53,885 nt of DNA from Alphaproteobacteria bacterium (GTDB lineage: Bacteria > Pseudomonadota > Alphaproteobacteria > Micavibrionales > Micavibrionaceae). Both the position numbers and the translations under genes were made by a program. The stretch is from contig JAEUKN010000007.1 of NCBI GenBank assembly GCA_016794305.1, positions 1 through 53,885 of the forward strand. The letters run 5' to 3'. The notes under the pieces were generated by a model. The model ran no database searches and had not been told where the DNA came from. It saw nothing but the letters and a program-made list of their open reading frames with translations. Below, in pieces: positions 15,810 through 23,652 of the stretch (position 1 is its first letter; each line of letters starts with the position of its first letter).

Positions 15810-16430
15810 GTGACCGATATTTTATTACAAGGTTTTCGCGCGTTTCGTGATGAAACCTATAAAAATTCTTCCTCAATCATGCCGCGTTTGGTACGTGAAG
15901 GCCAGGCCCCGAATTACTTTATCATCTCATGCATTGATTCGCGGTCAAACCCCGCGACATTATTTCGGCCCGAACCCGGGACTTTCTTTGCCCATAAGGC
16001 CATGGGGGCGATTGTACGCCCGTATAAAAAGGGGACGGCACTGGCCGCCGCCCTTCAATTCGCCCTGATTCACAATCGGGTTGAGCATATCATCATCCTT
16101 GGCCATACGAAATGCGGCGCGATTAAGGCTTTGGTGGAAAAGCTGGAAGATGAGGAGATATCCAGCTTTATTGATGTGGCGCAACAGGCACTCGACCGCG
16201 CCCACCATCATTGCGGCCATCATTGCGAGCATGAGGAATTAATCAAATTAACAGAAAAAGAAATTGTCTTACTCAGTGCCGAAAATCTGAAAACATACCC
16301 CAGCGTCCAAAAAGCATTAGATGAAAACCGCGTGACCATCCACCCTTGGCTTTTTGAAATGGAGAGCGGGCAGTTGTTCGAATATCAACCGACCAAACAA
16401 TCATTTGTTTCCCTGACGAATGAGACGTAG
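15810..16430 (+). CDS. Beta-class carbonic anhydrase
   Basis: The 206-residue zinc enzyme hydrates CO2 to bicarbonate. The beta-class ligands are visible: Cys41 with Asp43 and Arg45 in SCIDSRSN, then His99 and Cys102 in ILGHTKCGAIK. The Asp-Arg pair gates the zinc as in other members. The start is a GTG with AAGGAG five bases upstream (TTAAGGAGTAACC), which is strong support. Length is typical. It is transcribed alone: upstream lies the composite palindrome, and downstream a long imperfect stem-loop that may end the message before tolB. A histidine-rich stretch (HHHCGHHCEHEE, about residues 132-143) is unusual and could bind extra metal. Confidence 0.9.
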   Translation: MTDILLQGFRAFRDETYKNSSSIMPRLVREGQAPNYFIISCIDSRSNPATLFRPEPGTFFAHKAMGAIVRPYKKGTALAAALQFALIHNRVEHIIILGHTKCGAIKALVEKLEDEEISSFIDVAQQALDRAHHHCGHHCEHEELIKLTEKEIVLLSAENLKTYPSVQKALDENRVTIHPWLFEMESGQLFEYQPTKQSFVSLTNET

Positions 16431-16484
16431 CGGATCTGTTGAGTCGCAGCAGGTCCTTTAAATTTTGACCACAATTTTTCTGGG

Positions 16485-16589
16485 TATACTCGGAATACTG
16501 AATTTCTGGGACGGTCCAAGCGACGCCGCGTAGGAAGACTACGTCAGGAGCGAAGTGACAACGTCCAGAAGTTCAGTAGTCCAAGTATA
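16485..16589. repeat. 105-bp imperfect stem-loop upstream of tolB
   Basis: The left arm from TATACTCGGAATACTGAA (16485 on) pairs with the right arm ending TTCAGTAGTCCAAGTATA (to 16589) over about 29 positions with three mismatches and one bulge. Inside, CGTAG and CTACG close a small loop. A T-rich tail (TTTTCTCAATTTTTT) follows the right arm. It could be a terminator for the carbonic anhydrase gene or an inserted inverted-repeat element. The rest of 16431-16727 shows no gene. Confidence 0.65.
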
Positions 16590-16727
16590 TTTTCTCAATT
16601 TTTTGTGAAAAAACTATTTCCTTTTCCTCTTGATATCTTCATAATCGCTATAAATTATTGCTGGACTTTCGTATGTCTGCGGGCCTTATTCTCAAAGACT
16701 CCGAATAAATTTTCAGGACACAAAACC

Positions 16728-18047
16728 ATGATGAAAAAAATATTCTCCCTCACTATTTTGATTGCGTTTCTGGGCATGGCTGCCGCGCCTGCCCATGCGG
16801 AATTGCGGGTTGAAGTCACCAAGGGAAATGTGAATCCGATCCCCATCGCCATCACCAATTTTGTGGCCCAGGATGCTGCGGGACAGGAATTTTCAACCTC
16901 AATCCCGCAGGTGATCTCAAGCGATTTGGGCAGCACGGGGTTATTTAAGGTCATGGATCCGCGATCCTTTATTCAGGATTCCGTGTCCATGCAAACCCAG
17001 ATTCGGTTTAACGAATGGAAAACGATTAATGCTCAGGCTCTCGTGAACGGCACCATCACCCGCACTCAGGATGGGCGCACACGGGTGGAGTTTCGGTTAT
17101 TTGACGTGTTCGGCCAACAACAACTCACGGGTATGGCCTATATGACCACACCGCAAAATTGGCGGCGCATCGCGCATATTATTTCGGATGAAATTTACAA
17201 ACGTTTGACCGGCGAAGGCGGATATTTTGATTCGCGCATTGTCTATGTCGCCGAATCCGGCCCGCCCACCAAGCGAATCAAAAGATTGGCCATTATGGAC
17301 CAGGATGGCGCGAATAATCGTTACCTGACCGATGGCAATAACCTTGTCCTCACGCCGCGTTTTTCGCCGAATACCCAGACCATTACCTATCTATCTTTCG
17401 TGGGAAACAAACCGCGCGTGTATATTTACGACCTTGAAACCGGTCGGCAACAATCGGTCGGGGAATTTGGCGGCATGACCTTTGCGCCCCGCTTTTCACC
17501 GGATGGCAGCAAGATTATCATGTCACTCTCCAAGGGCGGCACGAGCGATTTGTATAGCATGGATTTGCGCTCCCGCGCTCCCGTGCGCCTGACCACCAGC
17601 CCATCCATCAACACGGCACCGAGCTATTCCCCCGACGGGTCACGGATTGCCTTTGAATCTGACCGCGGCGGCACCCAACAAATCTATGTGATGAGTGCCA
17701 ATGGCGGCGATGCGCAACGTATTTCCTTCGGCGAGGGTCGCTATGCCTCCCCCGTTTGGTCGCCACGCGGTGACTTGATTGCCTTTGTGAAAATGCTGCG
17801 CGGTCAGTTTTATTTGGGCGTGATTCGCCCCGATGGATCGGGCGAACGTTTACTCACTCAAGCCTTCCATGTCGAAGGCCCGACCTGGGCCCCGAATGGT
17901 CGCGTTTTGGCATTCTTTAAGGAATCACAGGGCGGCAGCGGGCGCGAATCGCACCTCTATAGCATTGACCTCACGGGGCAAAATGAGCATCTTTTGAAAT
18001 CATCGGGCAATGGCTCCGACCCCGCCTGGTCACCGCTCAATCAATAA
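16728..18047 (+). CDS. tolB: Tol-Pal system protein TolB
   Basis: The 439-residue periplasmic protein links the TolQRA inner-membrane motor to Pal during outer-membrane constriction. A signal peptide (about residues 1-24, ending AHA before ELRV) is followed by the N-terminal TolB domain and a six-bladed propeller of WD40-like PD40 repeats, seen as [24 protein letters not shown] and [11 protein letters not shown] chose the ATG at 16728 because AGGA lies nine bases upstream and the signal peptide starts there; a longer frame begins in the intergenic region. tolQ, tolR and tolA are not upstream and pal is not downstream, which is unlike the usual cluster. Its stop overlaps the glpD start as TAATG. 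Confidence 0.93.
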   Translation: MMKKIFSLTILIAFLGMAAAPAHAELRVEVTKGNVNPIPIAITNFVAQDAAGQEFSTSIPQVISSDLGSTGLFKVMDPRSFIQDSVSMQTQIRFNEWKTINAQALVNGTITRTQDGRTRVEFRLFDVFGQQQLTGMAYMTTPQNWRRIAHIISDEIYKRLTGEGGYFDSRIVYVAESGPPTKRIKRLAIMDQDGANNRYLTDGNNLVLTPRFSPNTQTITYLSFVGNKPRVYIYDLETGRQQSVGEFGGMTFAPRFSPDGSKIIMSLSKGGTSDLYSMDLRSRAPVRLTTSPSINTAPSYSPDGSRIAFESDRGGTQQIYVMSANGGDAQRISFGEGRYASPVWSPRGDLIAFVKMLRGQFYLGVIRPDGSGERLLTQAFHVEGPTWAPNGRVLAFFKESQGGSGRESHLYSIDLTGQNEHLLKSSGNGSDPAWSPLNQ

Positions 18048-19486
18048 TGCTTGAGCCATACGACCTGTGCATCATTGGCGGCGGAATTAATGGCGCGGGG
18101 ATCGCGCGGGACGCCGCCGGGCGCGGATTGAGAGTTATTTTGCTGGAACAAAATGACTTTGCCAGCGGCACATCTTCCGCCAGCTCCAAGATGATTCACG
18201 GCGGGCTGCGCTATTTGGAATTTTACGAATTTGGCCTTGTGCGCAAATCTTTGGCGGAGCGTGAAGTCTTGCTCAAAATCGCGCCGCAAATCGTTAGAAT
18301 CCTGAAGTTCTGTATCCCGCATGTGAATGCCCCACGCCCCGCATGGATGGTGCGGTTGGGGCTTTTTCTGTATGATCATCTGGCCAAACGGCGCAGTATT
18401 CCCGGATCAGCTATACTCAATCTCGCGCAAACTCCCCTCGGTGCGCCGCTCAAAAACCCCGATATTCAGGGCATGATGTATCATGATTGTTGGGTGGATG
18501 ATGCGCGGCTGGTGATTCTGAATTTGCTGGATGCTGAGCGTAAGGGGGCCATCCTGCGCAACTATTGCAAGGTCGTGAGCCTCGCTCGTGCCGATGATCT
18601 ATGGCGGATTACAGTCAAACCGCAAATGCCACCTGCCCCTGAAATAACTCCCGAAGCCCTTTCCCAACCCATTCCTGAAATGATCCATGCGCGGGCGGTG
18701 GTGAATGCCACGGGGCCGAGCGTCCAAAGCCTGCTGGAGGATTTCAAACTCCTCACCCCCACAACGCCGCGCCTCACGCTGGTGCAGGGGTCGCATATTA
18801 TCGTACCCAAACTTTATGACGGGGATCATGCGTATTTCCTGCAACTTCCCGATCGGCGCGTGATTTTTGTCTTTCCCTATGGTCCCTATACGCTGTGCGG
18901 CACGACCGAGAAACCCTTTGACGGCGACCCGCGATTAATGCCCCAAGGGGTACAGGCGAGCGAGGAAGAACGCGCCTATCTCTGCACCGCCCTCAATCAA
19001 TTTTTCAAACGCCAAACGTCGCCGCAGGATATCATCGCTGATTATTGCGGCGTGCGGCCATTATTCCAAGACGCGCATCAGGATGTAAGCAAGATTAGTC
19101 GTGATTATCACCTGGAAATATATTCCAACGAACCGCACACCGCCCCCAACCCACCCCCGCTGCTGCTCAGCATTTTTGGCGGGAAAATCACCACCTATCG
19201 CGTTTTGGCCGAAGAGGTGATGGAGAAAATTTTAAAGCCGCAATTTCCCCATATAGGGCCAAGCTGGACGGCGCAAGCGCCCCTACCCGTCTGCCCTTAT
19301 CCATTGGAAAAAAACAAAAATATTGATGAATTTTCCGATCAAGAAATCCGGGATATGGTGACGTATTTCCGCACCCAAGAATGGGCCAAATGCGCCGATG
19401 ATATCCTCACCCGCCGTACCAAATGGGGGATTTTGGCGAGTCAAAGCGTGAGAGAAACAATATCACGGATGTTTAATGCCTCATAG
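18047..19486 (+). CDS. glpD: Aerobic glycerol-3-phosphate dehydrogenase
   Basis: This 479-residue FAD enzyme oxidises glycerol-3-phosphate to dihydroxyacetone phosphate and passes electrons to quinone at the inner membrane. The N-terminal FAD motif CIIGGGINGAGIARDA is followed by the DAO-family signature SSASSKMIHGGLRYLE. The segments ARAVVNATGPSV and LLSIFGGKITTYRVLAEE are typical of GlpD. The C-terminal helical domain is rather short. The ATG overlaps the last base of the tolB stop, so translation may be coupled to tolB, an odd pairing. No glpK, glpF or glpR is nearby. It converges on ftsK with a 43-base gap. Confidence 0.92.
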   Translation: MLEPYDLCIIGGGINGAGIARDAAGRGLRVILLEQNDFASGTSSASSKMIHGGLRYLEFYEFGLVRKSLAEREVLLKIAPQIVRILKFCIPHVNAPRPAWMVRLGLFLYDHLAKRRSIPGSAILNLAQTPLGAPLKNPDIQGMMYHDCWVDDARLVILNLLDAERKGAILRNYCKVVSLARADDLWRITVKPQMPPAPEITPEALSQPIPEMIHARAVVNATGPSVQSLLEDFKLLTPTTPRLTLVQGSHIIVPKLYDGDHAYFLQLPDRRVIFVFPYGPYTLCGTTEKPFDGDPRLMPQGVQASEEERAYLCTALNQFFKRQTSPQDIIADYCGVRPLFQDAHQDVSKISRDYHLEIYSNEPHTAPNPPPLLLSIFGGKITTYRVLAEEVMEKILKPQFPHIGPSWTAQAPLPVCPYPLEKNKNIDEFSDQEIRDMVTYFRTQEWAKCADDILTRRTKWGILASQSVRETISRMFNAS

Positions 19487-19529
19487 TCAAACAAACTGAC
19501 TGCGCTTTTATGATCCACTGCAAATTTCC

Positions 19530-21983
19530 CTATCTGCTTCCGATCAATACTTCGCGTTTGCCGACACGGTTGGCAGGGCTCACGACCCCTTCCTTTTCCA
19601 TTTGTTCAATGATGCGGGCCGCGCGGTTATAGCCGATTTGCAGGTGACGTTGAATAAAACTGGTGGATGCTTTGCCTTCACGCGCCACAATCGCCACCGC
19701 TTCATCATAAAGCTCCTCACCGCCGTCATCACCGCCACCGCTGCCGCCGCCAAATTCACCATCCTCACTGAATAATTCACCTTCGGTGACTTCTTCCAAA
19801 TAAGCCGGCTCGCCCTGAGCCTTGAGGAAATTCACCACATCCTCAACCTCACGGTCGGCCACAAACGGTCCGTGAACCCGCGTGATGCGCCCACCCGCGG
19901 CCATATAGAGCATATCCCCCATACCCAGCAAAGTCTCCGCCCCACCCTCACCCAAAATGGTGCGACTGTCGATTTTGGAGGTGACCTGGAAAGAAATCCG
20001 CGTCGGGAAGTTCGCCTTAATCACCCCGGTGATCACGTCAACCGAGGGACGTTGCGTCGCCATAATCAGGTGCAGCCCAGCCGCCCGCGCCATTTGCGCC
20101 AGACGCTGAATGGCGTTTTCCACGTCTTTGCCGGCCACCAACATCAAATCCGCAAATTCATCCACCACAATCACGATATAGGGCAGTTCGGTGAGGTCAA
20201 GCGGCTGTTCCTCAAACACCGGTTTACCCGTTTCGGGGTCAAATCCGGTTTGCACTTTCCGCATTAAAATCTCGCCTTTTTTCACGGCTTCACGGATGCG
20301 CGCATTATACCCTTCGATATTGCGCACGCCCAGTTTTGACATGTTGCGGTAACGATTTTCCATCTCTTGCACCGCCCATTTGAGCGCAACCACCGCCCGC
20401 CCCGGGTCCGTCACCACGGGAGAGAGCAAATGCGGAATATCGTCATAAACCGAGAGTTCCAGCATTTTTGGGTCAATCATAATAAAGCGGCATTTTTCGG
20501 GCGGCAAACGGTAAAGCAGAGAGAGAATCATCGTATTCACCGCCACCGATTTTCCCGATCCCGTTGTCCCCGCGACCAGCAAGTGCGGCATGCGTGACAA
20601 ATCGGCAATAATCGGGTGTCCGCCAATGTCCTTGCCCAAGACCAAGGGTAATTTATTGGGGGTTTTTTGAAACTCATCGCCCTCCAGCAAGTCACGCAAA
20701 TAAACGGTTTGGCGGCGTTTATTGGGAAGTTCAATCCCAATCACATTACGCCCCGGTGGCACAGCCACACGGACAGATACGGCAGACATGGAGCGCGCAA
20801 TATCGTCCGAGAGTGAAATCACCCGCGAATTTTTGGTCCCCGGTGCGGGTTCCAGTTCATAAAGCGTCACGACTGGCCCCGGAAAAATACTCTTAATCTC
20901 GCCGCGCACATTATAGTCACTCAAAACATTCTGGAGCACTTCGGCATTTTTACGCAACGAATGTTCATCCAATTTATCTTCTTTATGTGGTGGAGGCACG
21001 GGGCTAAGCAAATCAACGGGCGGCAATTCCCATTCCGATTGATCACGCAAATTCAATTGTGCCTGATGGTTCGATTGCGCAGATTTTGATGCCGGTTTTT
21101 TTGTGGTGCGCACCACCTCAATTTGATGAGGAGCGTAGCCATCATCGTCCTCTTCGTCTTCATCTGCATCATCGTCTTCAAAAATTTCACGCTCTTGAAT
21201 CATAAACCCCGAAGTCTCAGACTCATTTTGGCGCGCTTTTATTTTTTGCCGCCATAATTTATAGCGCGTCCAGAGTGACCCGGCCCCGTCCAACGTGGCC
21301 ATGCCGCCGCTGAGGAACGTTTCCACCACCGCCTGACGCTCACTGCGTTTAAGGGCAATGCCCACGGCCCATAAGGTCATGCCCGTGAGCCCGCACACCA
21401 CCGCGGCACAAATATGCGGATAAAAGCTTATAACGGGGCTGATTTCCTTCGTAATTTTGGACAGCAGCAAAATGCCCCCCGCACCACCCCATGTGGAATA
21501 AGGACTCCAGCCTGAAGCCGGAATGGCTGCCCCGGCGATGGACAGCAAGATAGCGGCAGCCAACAATGCCGCAAATCGGCCCCAAAACGGGCCGAAATCT
21601 TCCTTTTTCCACATGCGCCATCCCCACATCAACAACCCCGACGGCAACACAAACGCGCCCACACCAAAAATCTGGAGCAAAATATCGGACAAATGCGCCC
21701 CCACCGCCCCCATCCAATTTTGGATATCATCATTGCTTCCGGCGGTGTTAAAAGAAGGGTCAGCGGGCGTATAACTCATCAACGCCGCCAAAACCGCCAG
21801 ACTAACCAGCGTCACAAAAATCGCGCAGGCATCATGAAGCCGCTCAAGAATATACACACCCCAGCTTTCGGGAAAAATGCGCAGGAAGCGAGAGCCGCCG
21901 ACATTCTGGGAATCTCTGGAATTTCGCGTGCTTCGAGAAGTTTGGGAGTTTTGAGAATTTTGGGCTGAAACACCGCGCGCCAT
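19530..21983 (-). CDS. ftsK: DNA translocase FtsK
   Basis: The 817-residue protein pumps chromosome ends across the closing septum and activates XerCD at dif. About four hydrophobic segments lie between residues 53 and 212. An acidic linker (268-281) follows. The motor domain has Walker A GTTGSGKS (472-479) and Walker B IVIVVDEF (602-609). The C-terminal gamma winged helix (EGKASTSFIQRHLQIGYNRAARIIEQME) reads KOPS sequences. The first 30 residues are an Asn/Ser/Gln/Arg-rich repeat-like tail. The ATG at 21983 lacks a good Shine-Dalgarno. It is a single-gene unit, convergent with glpD; the partner recombinase XerD is encoded 10 kb away. Confidence 0.93.
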   Translation of the reverse strand: MARGVSAQNSQNSQTSRSTRNSRDSQNVGGSRFLRIFPESWGVYILERLHDACAIFVTLVSLAVLAALMSYTPADPSFNTAGSNDDIQNWMGAVGAHLSDILLQIFGVGAFVLPSGLLMWGWRMWKKEDFGPFWGRFAALLAAAILLSIAGAAIPASGWSPYSTWGGAGGILLLSKITKEISPVISFYPHICAAVVCGLTGMTLWAVGIALKRSERQAVVETFLSGGMATLDGAGSLWTRYKLWRQKIKARQNESETSGFMIQEREIFEDDDADEDEEDDDGYAPHQIEVVRTTKKPASKSAQSNHQAQLNLRDQSEWELPPVDLLSPVPPPHKEDKLDEHSLRKNAEVLQNVLSDYNVRGEIKSIFPGPVVTLYELEPAPGTKNSRVISLSDDIARSMSAVSVRVAVPPGRNVIGIELPNKRRQTVYLRDLLEGDEFQKTPNKLPLVLGKDIGGHPIIADLSRMPHLLVAGTTGSGKSVAVNTMILSLLYRLPPEKCRFIMIDPKMLELSVYDDIPHLLSPVVTDPGRAVVALKWAVQEMENRYRNMSKLGVRNIEGYNARIREAVKKGEILMRKVQTGFDPETGKPVFEEQPLDLTELPYIVIVVDEFADLMLVAGKDVENAIQRLAQMARAAGLHLIMATQRPSVDVITGVIKANFPTRISFQVTSKIDSRTILGEGGAETLLGMGDMLYMAAGGRITRVHGPFVADREVEDVVNFLKAQGEPAYLEEVTEGELFSEDGEFGGGSGGGDDGGEELYDEAVAIVAREGKASTSFIQRHLQIGYNRAARIIEQMEKEGVVSPANRVGKREVLIGSR

Positions 21984-22227
21984 TGTGAAAATCCGTTTTG
22001 AAAATCCGTCAGAAATTGAATAACAAAGTGAAATGACAAAAAAGAATATGCCGAAAGCTTGGCCTAAGAGTTTAGCCTGAGCACCTCGCTTAAAGATAGG
22101 AAAAAAATTCTCCGCGCGCCATTTTAACCGGCTTTTTGCCCAAACGCAAGATCACGGTGAGATGCTTTTGCAGAGTTTTTAACTGTACTCGCTTTTTACC
22201 CCTCACCTTCCGCACCCCCCTACTCGC

Positions 22228-22251
22228 AACCCCGCACTTGATGCGGGGTCT
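22228..22251. repeat. Short AACCCCGCA palindrome
   Basis: AACCCCGCACTTGATGCGGGG forms a nine-pair hairpin and nearly matches the hairpin at 15596-15618. A half copy (GCAACCCCGCA) lies near 31419 upstream of proS. It is probably a dispersed REP-like unit. Confidence 0.5.
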
Positions 22252-22264
22252 GACATATAAAAAA

Positions 22265-22565
22265 ACCGCCAAGACGCAAAGCCGCAAAGGATTTCGCTGC
22301 TTTTTCACCCACGAATAAGCACGAATGTATTTCTGTGTTTATGATCGACTTGTAAAAAAAAACTACAGAGGTCGCAGAGGAAAACAGAGAAAAAGTCTAT
22401 AAAATTCAATTGGTTGCAAGAGTTGAGAGTGCATAATCATCGAACGCTGCGCGTTCTGTTTTTATAGGTTTTTGAGTCTCCAAAGTGACATTTTAGAGTT
22501 CGTCTCTATTCGTTTTATTCACGATCATTCGTGGCTAAAAAGTCTCAAAATTCTTTGCGCCTTTG
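22265..22565. repeat. Noncoding region with 8-9 base periodic motifs in mirror arms
   Basis: The left part carries GACGCAAAGCCGCAAAGG, then CCACGAATAAGCACGAATG. The right part (22507-22565), read on the minus strand, carries CAAAGGCGCAAAGAATT, then CCACGAATGATCGTGAATA. Between them lies ACTACAGAGGTCGCAGAGG. These short periodic phrases resemble low-complexity intergenic repeats I have seen in unrelated environmental bacteria. No ORF is convincing. The remainder of 21984-22613 shows only a doubled TGAAAATCCGT after the ftsK start and the palindrome at 22228. Confidence 0.55.
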
Positions 22566-22613
22566 ATGTTCAAAATGATACGGTCACAGGCACAAAATTT
22601 TTGCGTGAAAAAT

Positions 22614-23135
22614 TTATTTCTTGCGGAATTTATCAAGGGAGATAACCTCACCCGATTGCGCGGATGATTTGCCTTTTTTGCCTTTGGGGGCGTCGGGATC
22701 ATGGTCATTTTCGCCATCTTCCGACATACTGGAGAGCATATGCGCTTCATGCTCTTCTATCATATCGCCGAGCGGTTGAAACTGCAGGGCAAAATTGACT
22801 GACGGATCGGCAAAAATTGTGACTGCGGCAAGCGGAACGATTAAACGCTCCGGCACATTGTTGAACGAAAGAGTCACGCCGATATTTTGTTCATCAATCG
22901 TCAAATTTTCAAATTGATATTGCAACACGATGGTCATTTCACCCGGGTAACGTTCGCGTAAATAATCGGGGATTTTGACCCCCGGATAGTCGGTCATAAA
23001 AGTAATGTAGAAATGATGATCCCCCGGAAGGCCGCGCTGCTGCACCTCTCCCACTGCCTGACGCACTACACCGCGCAACGCAGATTCAACCATTTTATCA
23101 TATCGTAAGGATGTATCGTCTTTTTTCATGATCAT
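22614..23135 (-). CDS. sspB: Alpha-type SspB, ClpXP adaptor
   Basis: The 173-residue protein delivers ssrA-tagged and other substrates to ClpXP. The core has the alphaproteobacterial SspB pattern: YDKMVESALRGVVRQA, GDHHFYITFMTDYPGV, MTIVLQYQFENL and PERLIVPLAAVTIFADPSVNFALQF. The C-terminus SGEVISLDKFRKK is the conserved tail that docks on the ClpX zinc domain. A charged, Gly/Lys-rich linker joins the two. ATGs at 23135 and 23129 are both possible; neither has a clear ribosome site. The gene is alone and divergent from the ileS region. The alpha form of SspB supports the taxonomic call. Confidence 0.9.
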   Translation of the reverse strand: MIMKKDDTSLRYDKMVESALRGVVRQAVGEVQQRGLPGDHHFYITFMTDYPGVKIPDYLRERYPGEMTIVLQYQFENLTIDEQNIGVTLSFNNVPERLIVPLAAVTIFADPSVNFALQFQPLGDMIEEHEAHMLSSMSEDGENDHDPDAPKGKKGKSSAQSGEVISLDKFRKK

Positions 23136-23181
23136 ATTTTTTTGAGAATCAACAGTAAGTAAATATCCCTCCAGCTATACA

Positions 23182-23491
23182 GGCTTCGACCCCTTTTGGC
23201 AAGCGAGCCGGATTTAAATTTTATACGCCGTCCCTTGTTGGTTGATGAGTTGGCTGATGAACAGGCATATCAGCCCCACAACCGACACATGTCATTTTGC
23301 AAATAACAATAATAATGGCGGCCCCGCAGCAGCGAGAGCTCAATCAAGCTTGGGGTCAAGCTTGAGGTCAAAAAATTTCTTGTGTTATTTTTGCAACTGT
23401 GCCAGAATGACCCATGTTTCGCTTTCGCCATATGATTATCCGAATTATTCTCCCGACTCGAAAAAAGTAGCACGAGTCGGGTTTTCTTTTT
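23182..23491 (+). ncRNA. Candidate structured small RNA or repeat between sspB and ileS
   Basis: A strong plus-strand terminator at 23452-23491 has no gene before it. Upstream is a nested stem: GTTGGTTG faces CAACCGAC and encloses GGCTGAT/ATCAGCC (about 23235-23286). Then GTCATTTTGCAAATAACA pairs loosely with a segment ending near 23411, enclosing TCAAGCTT/AAGCTTGA. A possible -10 box TATACA lies at 23176-23181 but no good -35 was found, so the 5' end is a guess. It could instead be a palindromic repeat. It matches no RNA family I know. The rest of the gap 23136-23652 has no gene. Confidence 0.35.
23452..23491 (+). terminator. Intrinsic terminator without an annotated upstream gene
   Basis: CCCGACTCG (23452-23460) faces CGAGTCGGG (23473-23481) around a 12-base A-rich loop, followed by TTTTCTTTTT. 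The T run is on the plus strand only. The gene to the left, sspB, is on the other strand and starts at 23135. Confidence 0.75.
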
Positions 23492-23652
23492 GCGAAATTT
23501 CCAAAAAAATACCATTTTTTTGATTTAACCTGCGCAAAAAATGGTCTAAAACAATCACAACCATTTATAAAACTACGGCCCAAGATCGTCCCAAGATCGT
23601 TATGATCCATGATGCTAAGTTAGGCTGTAAAAAATTATGAAACGAGTATGAA

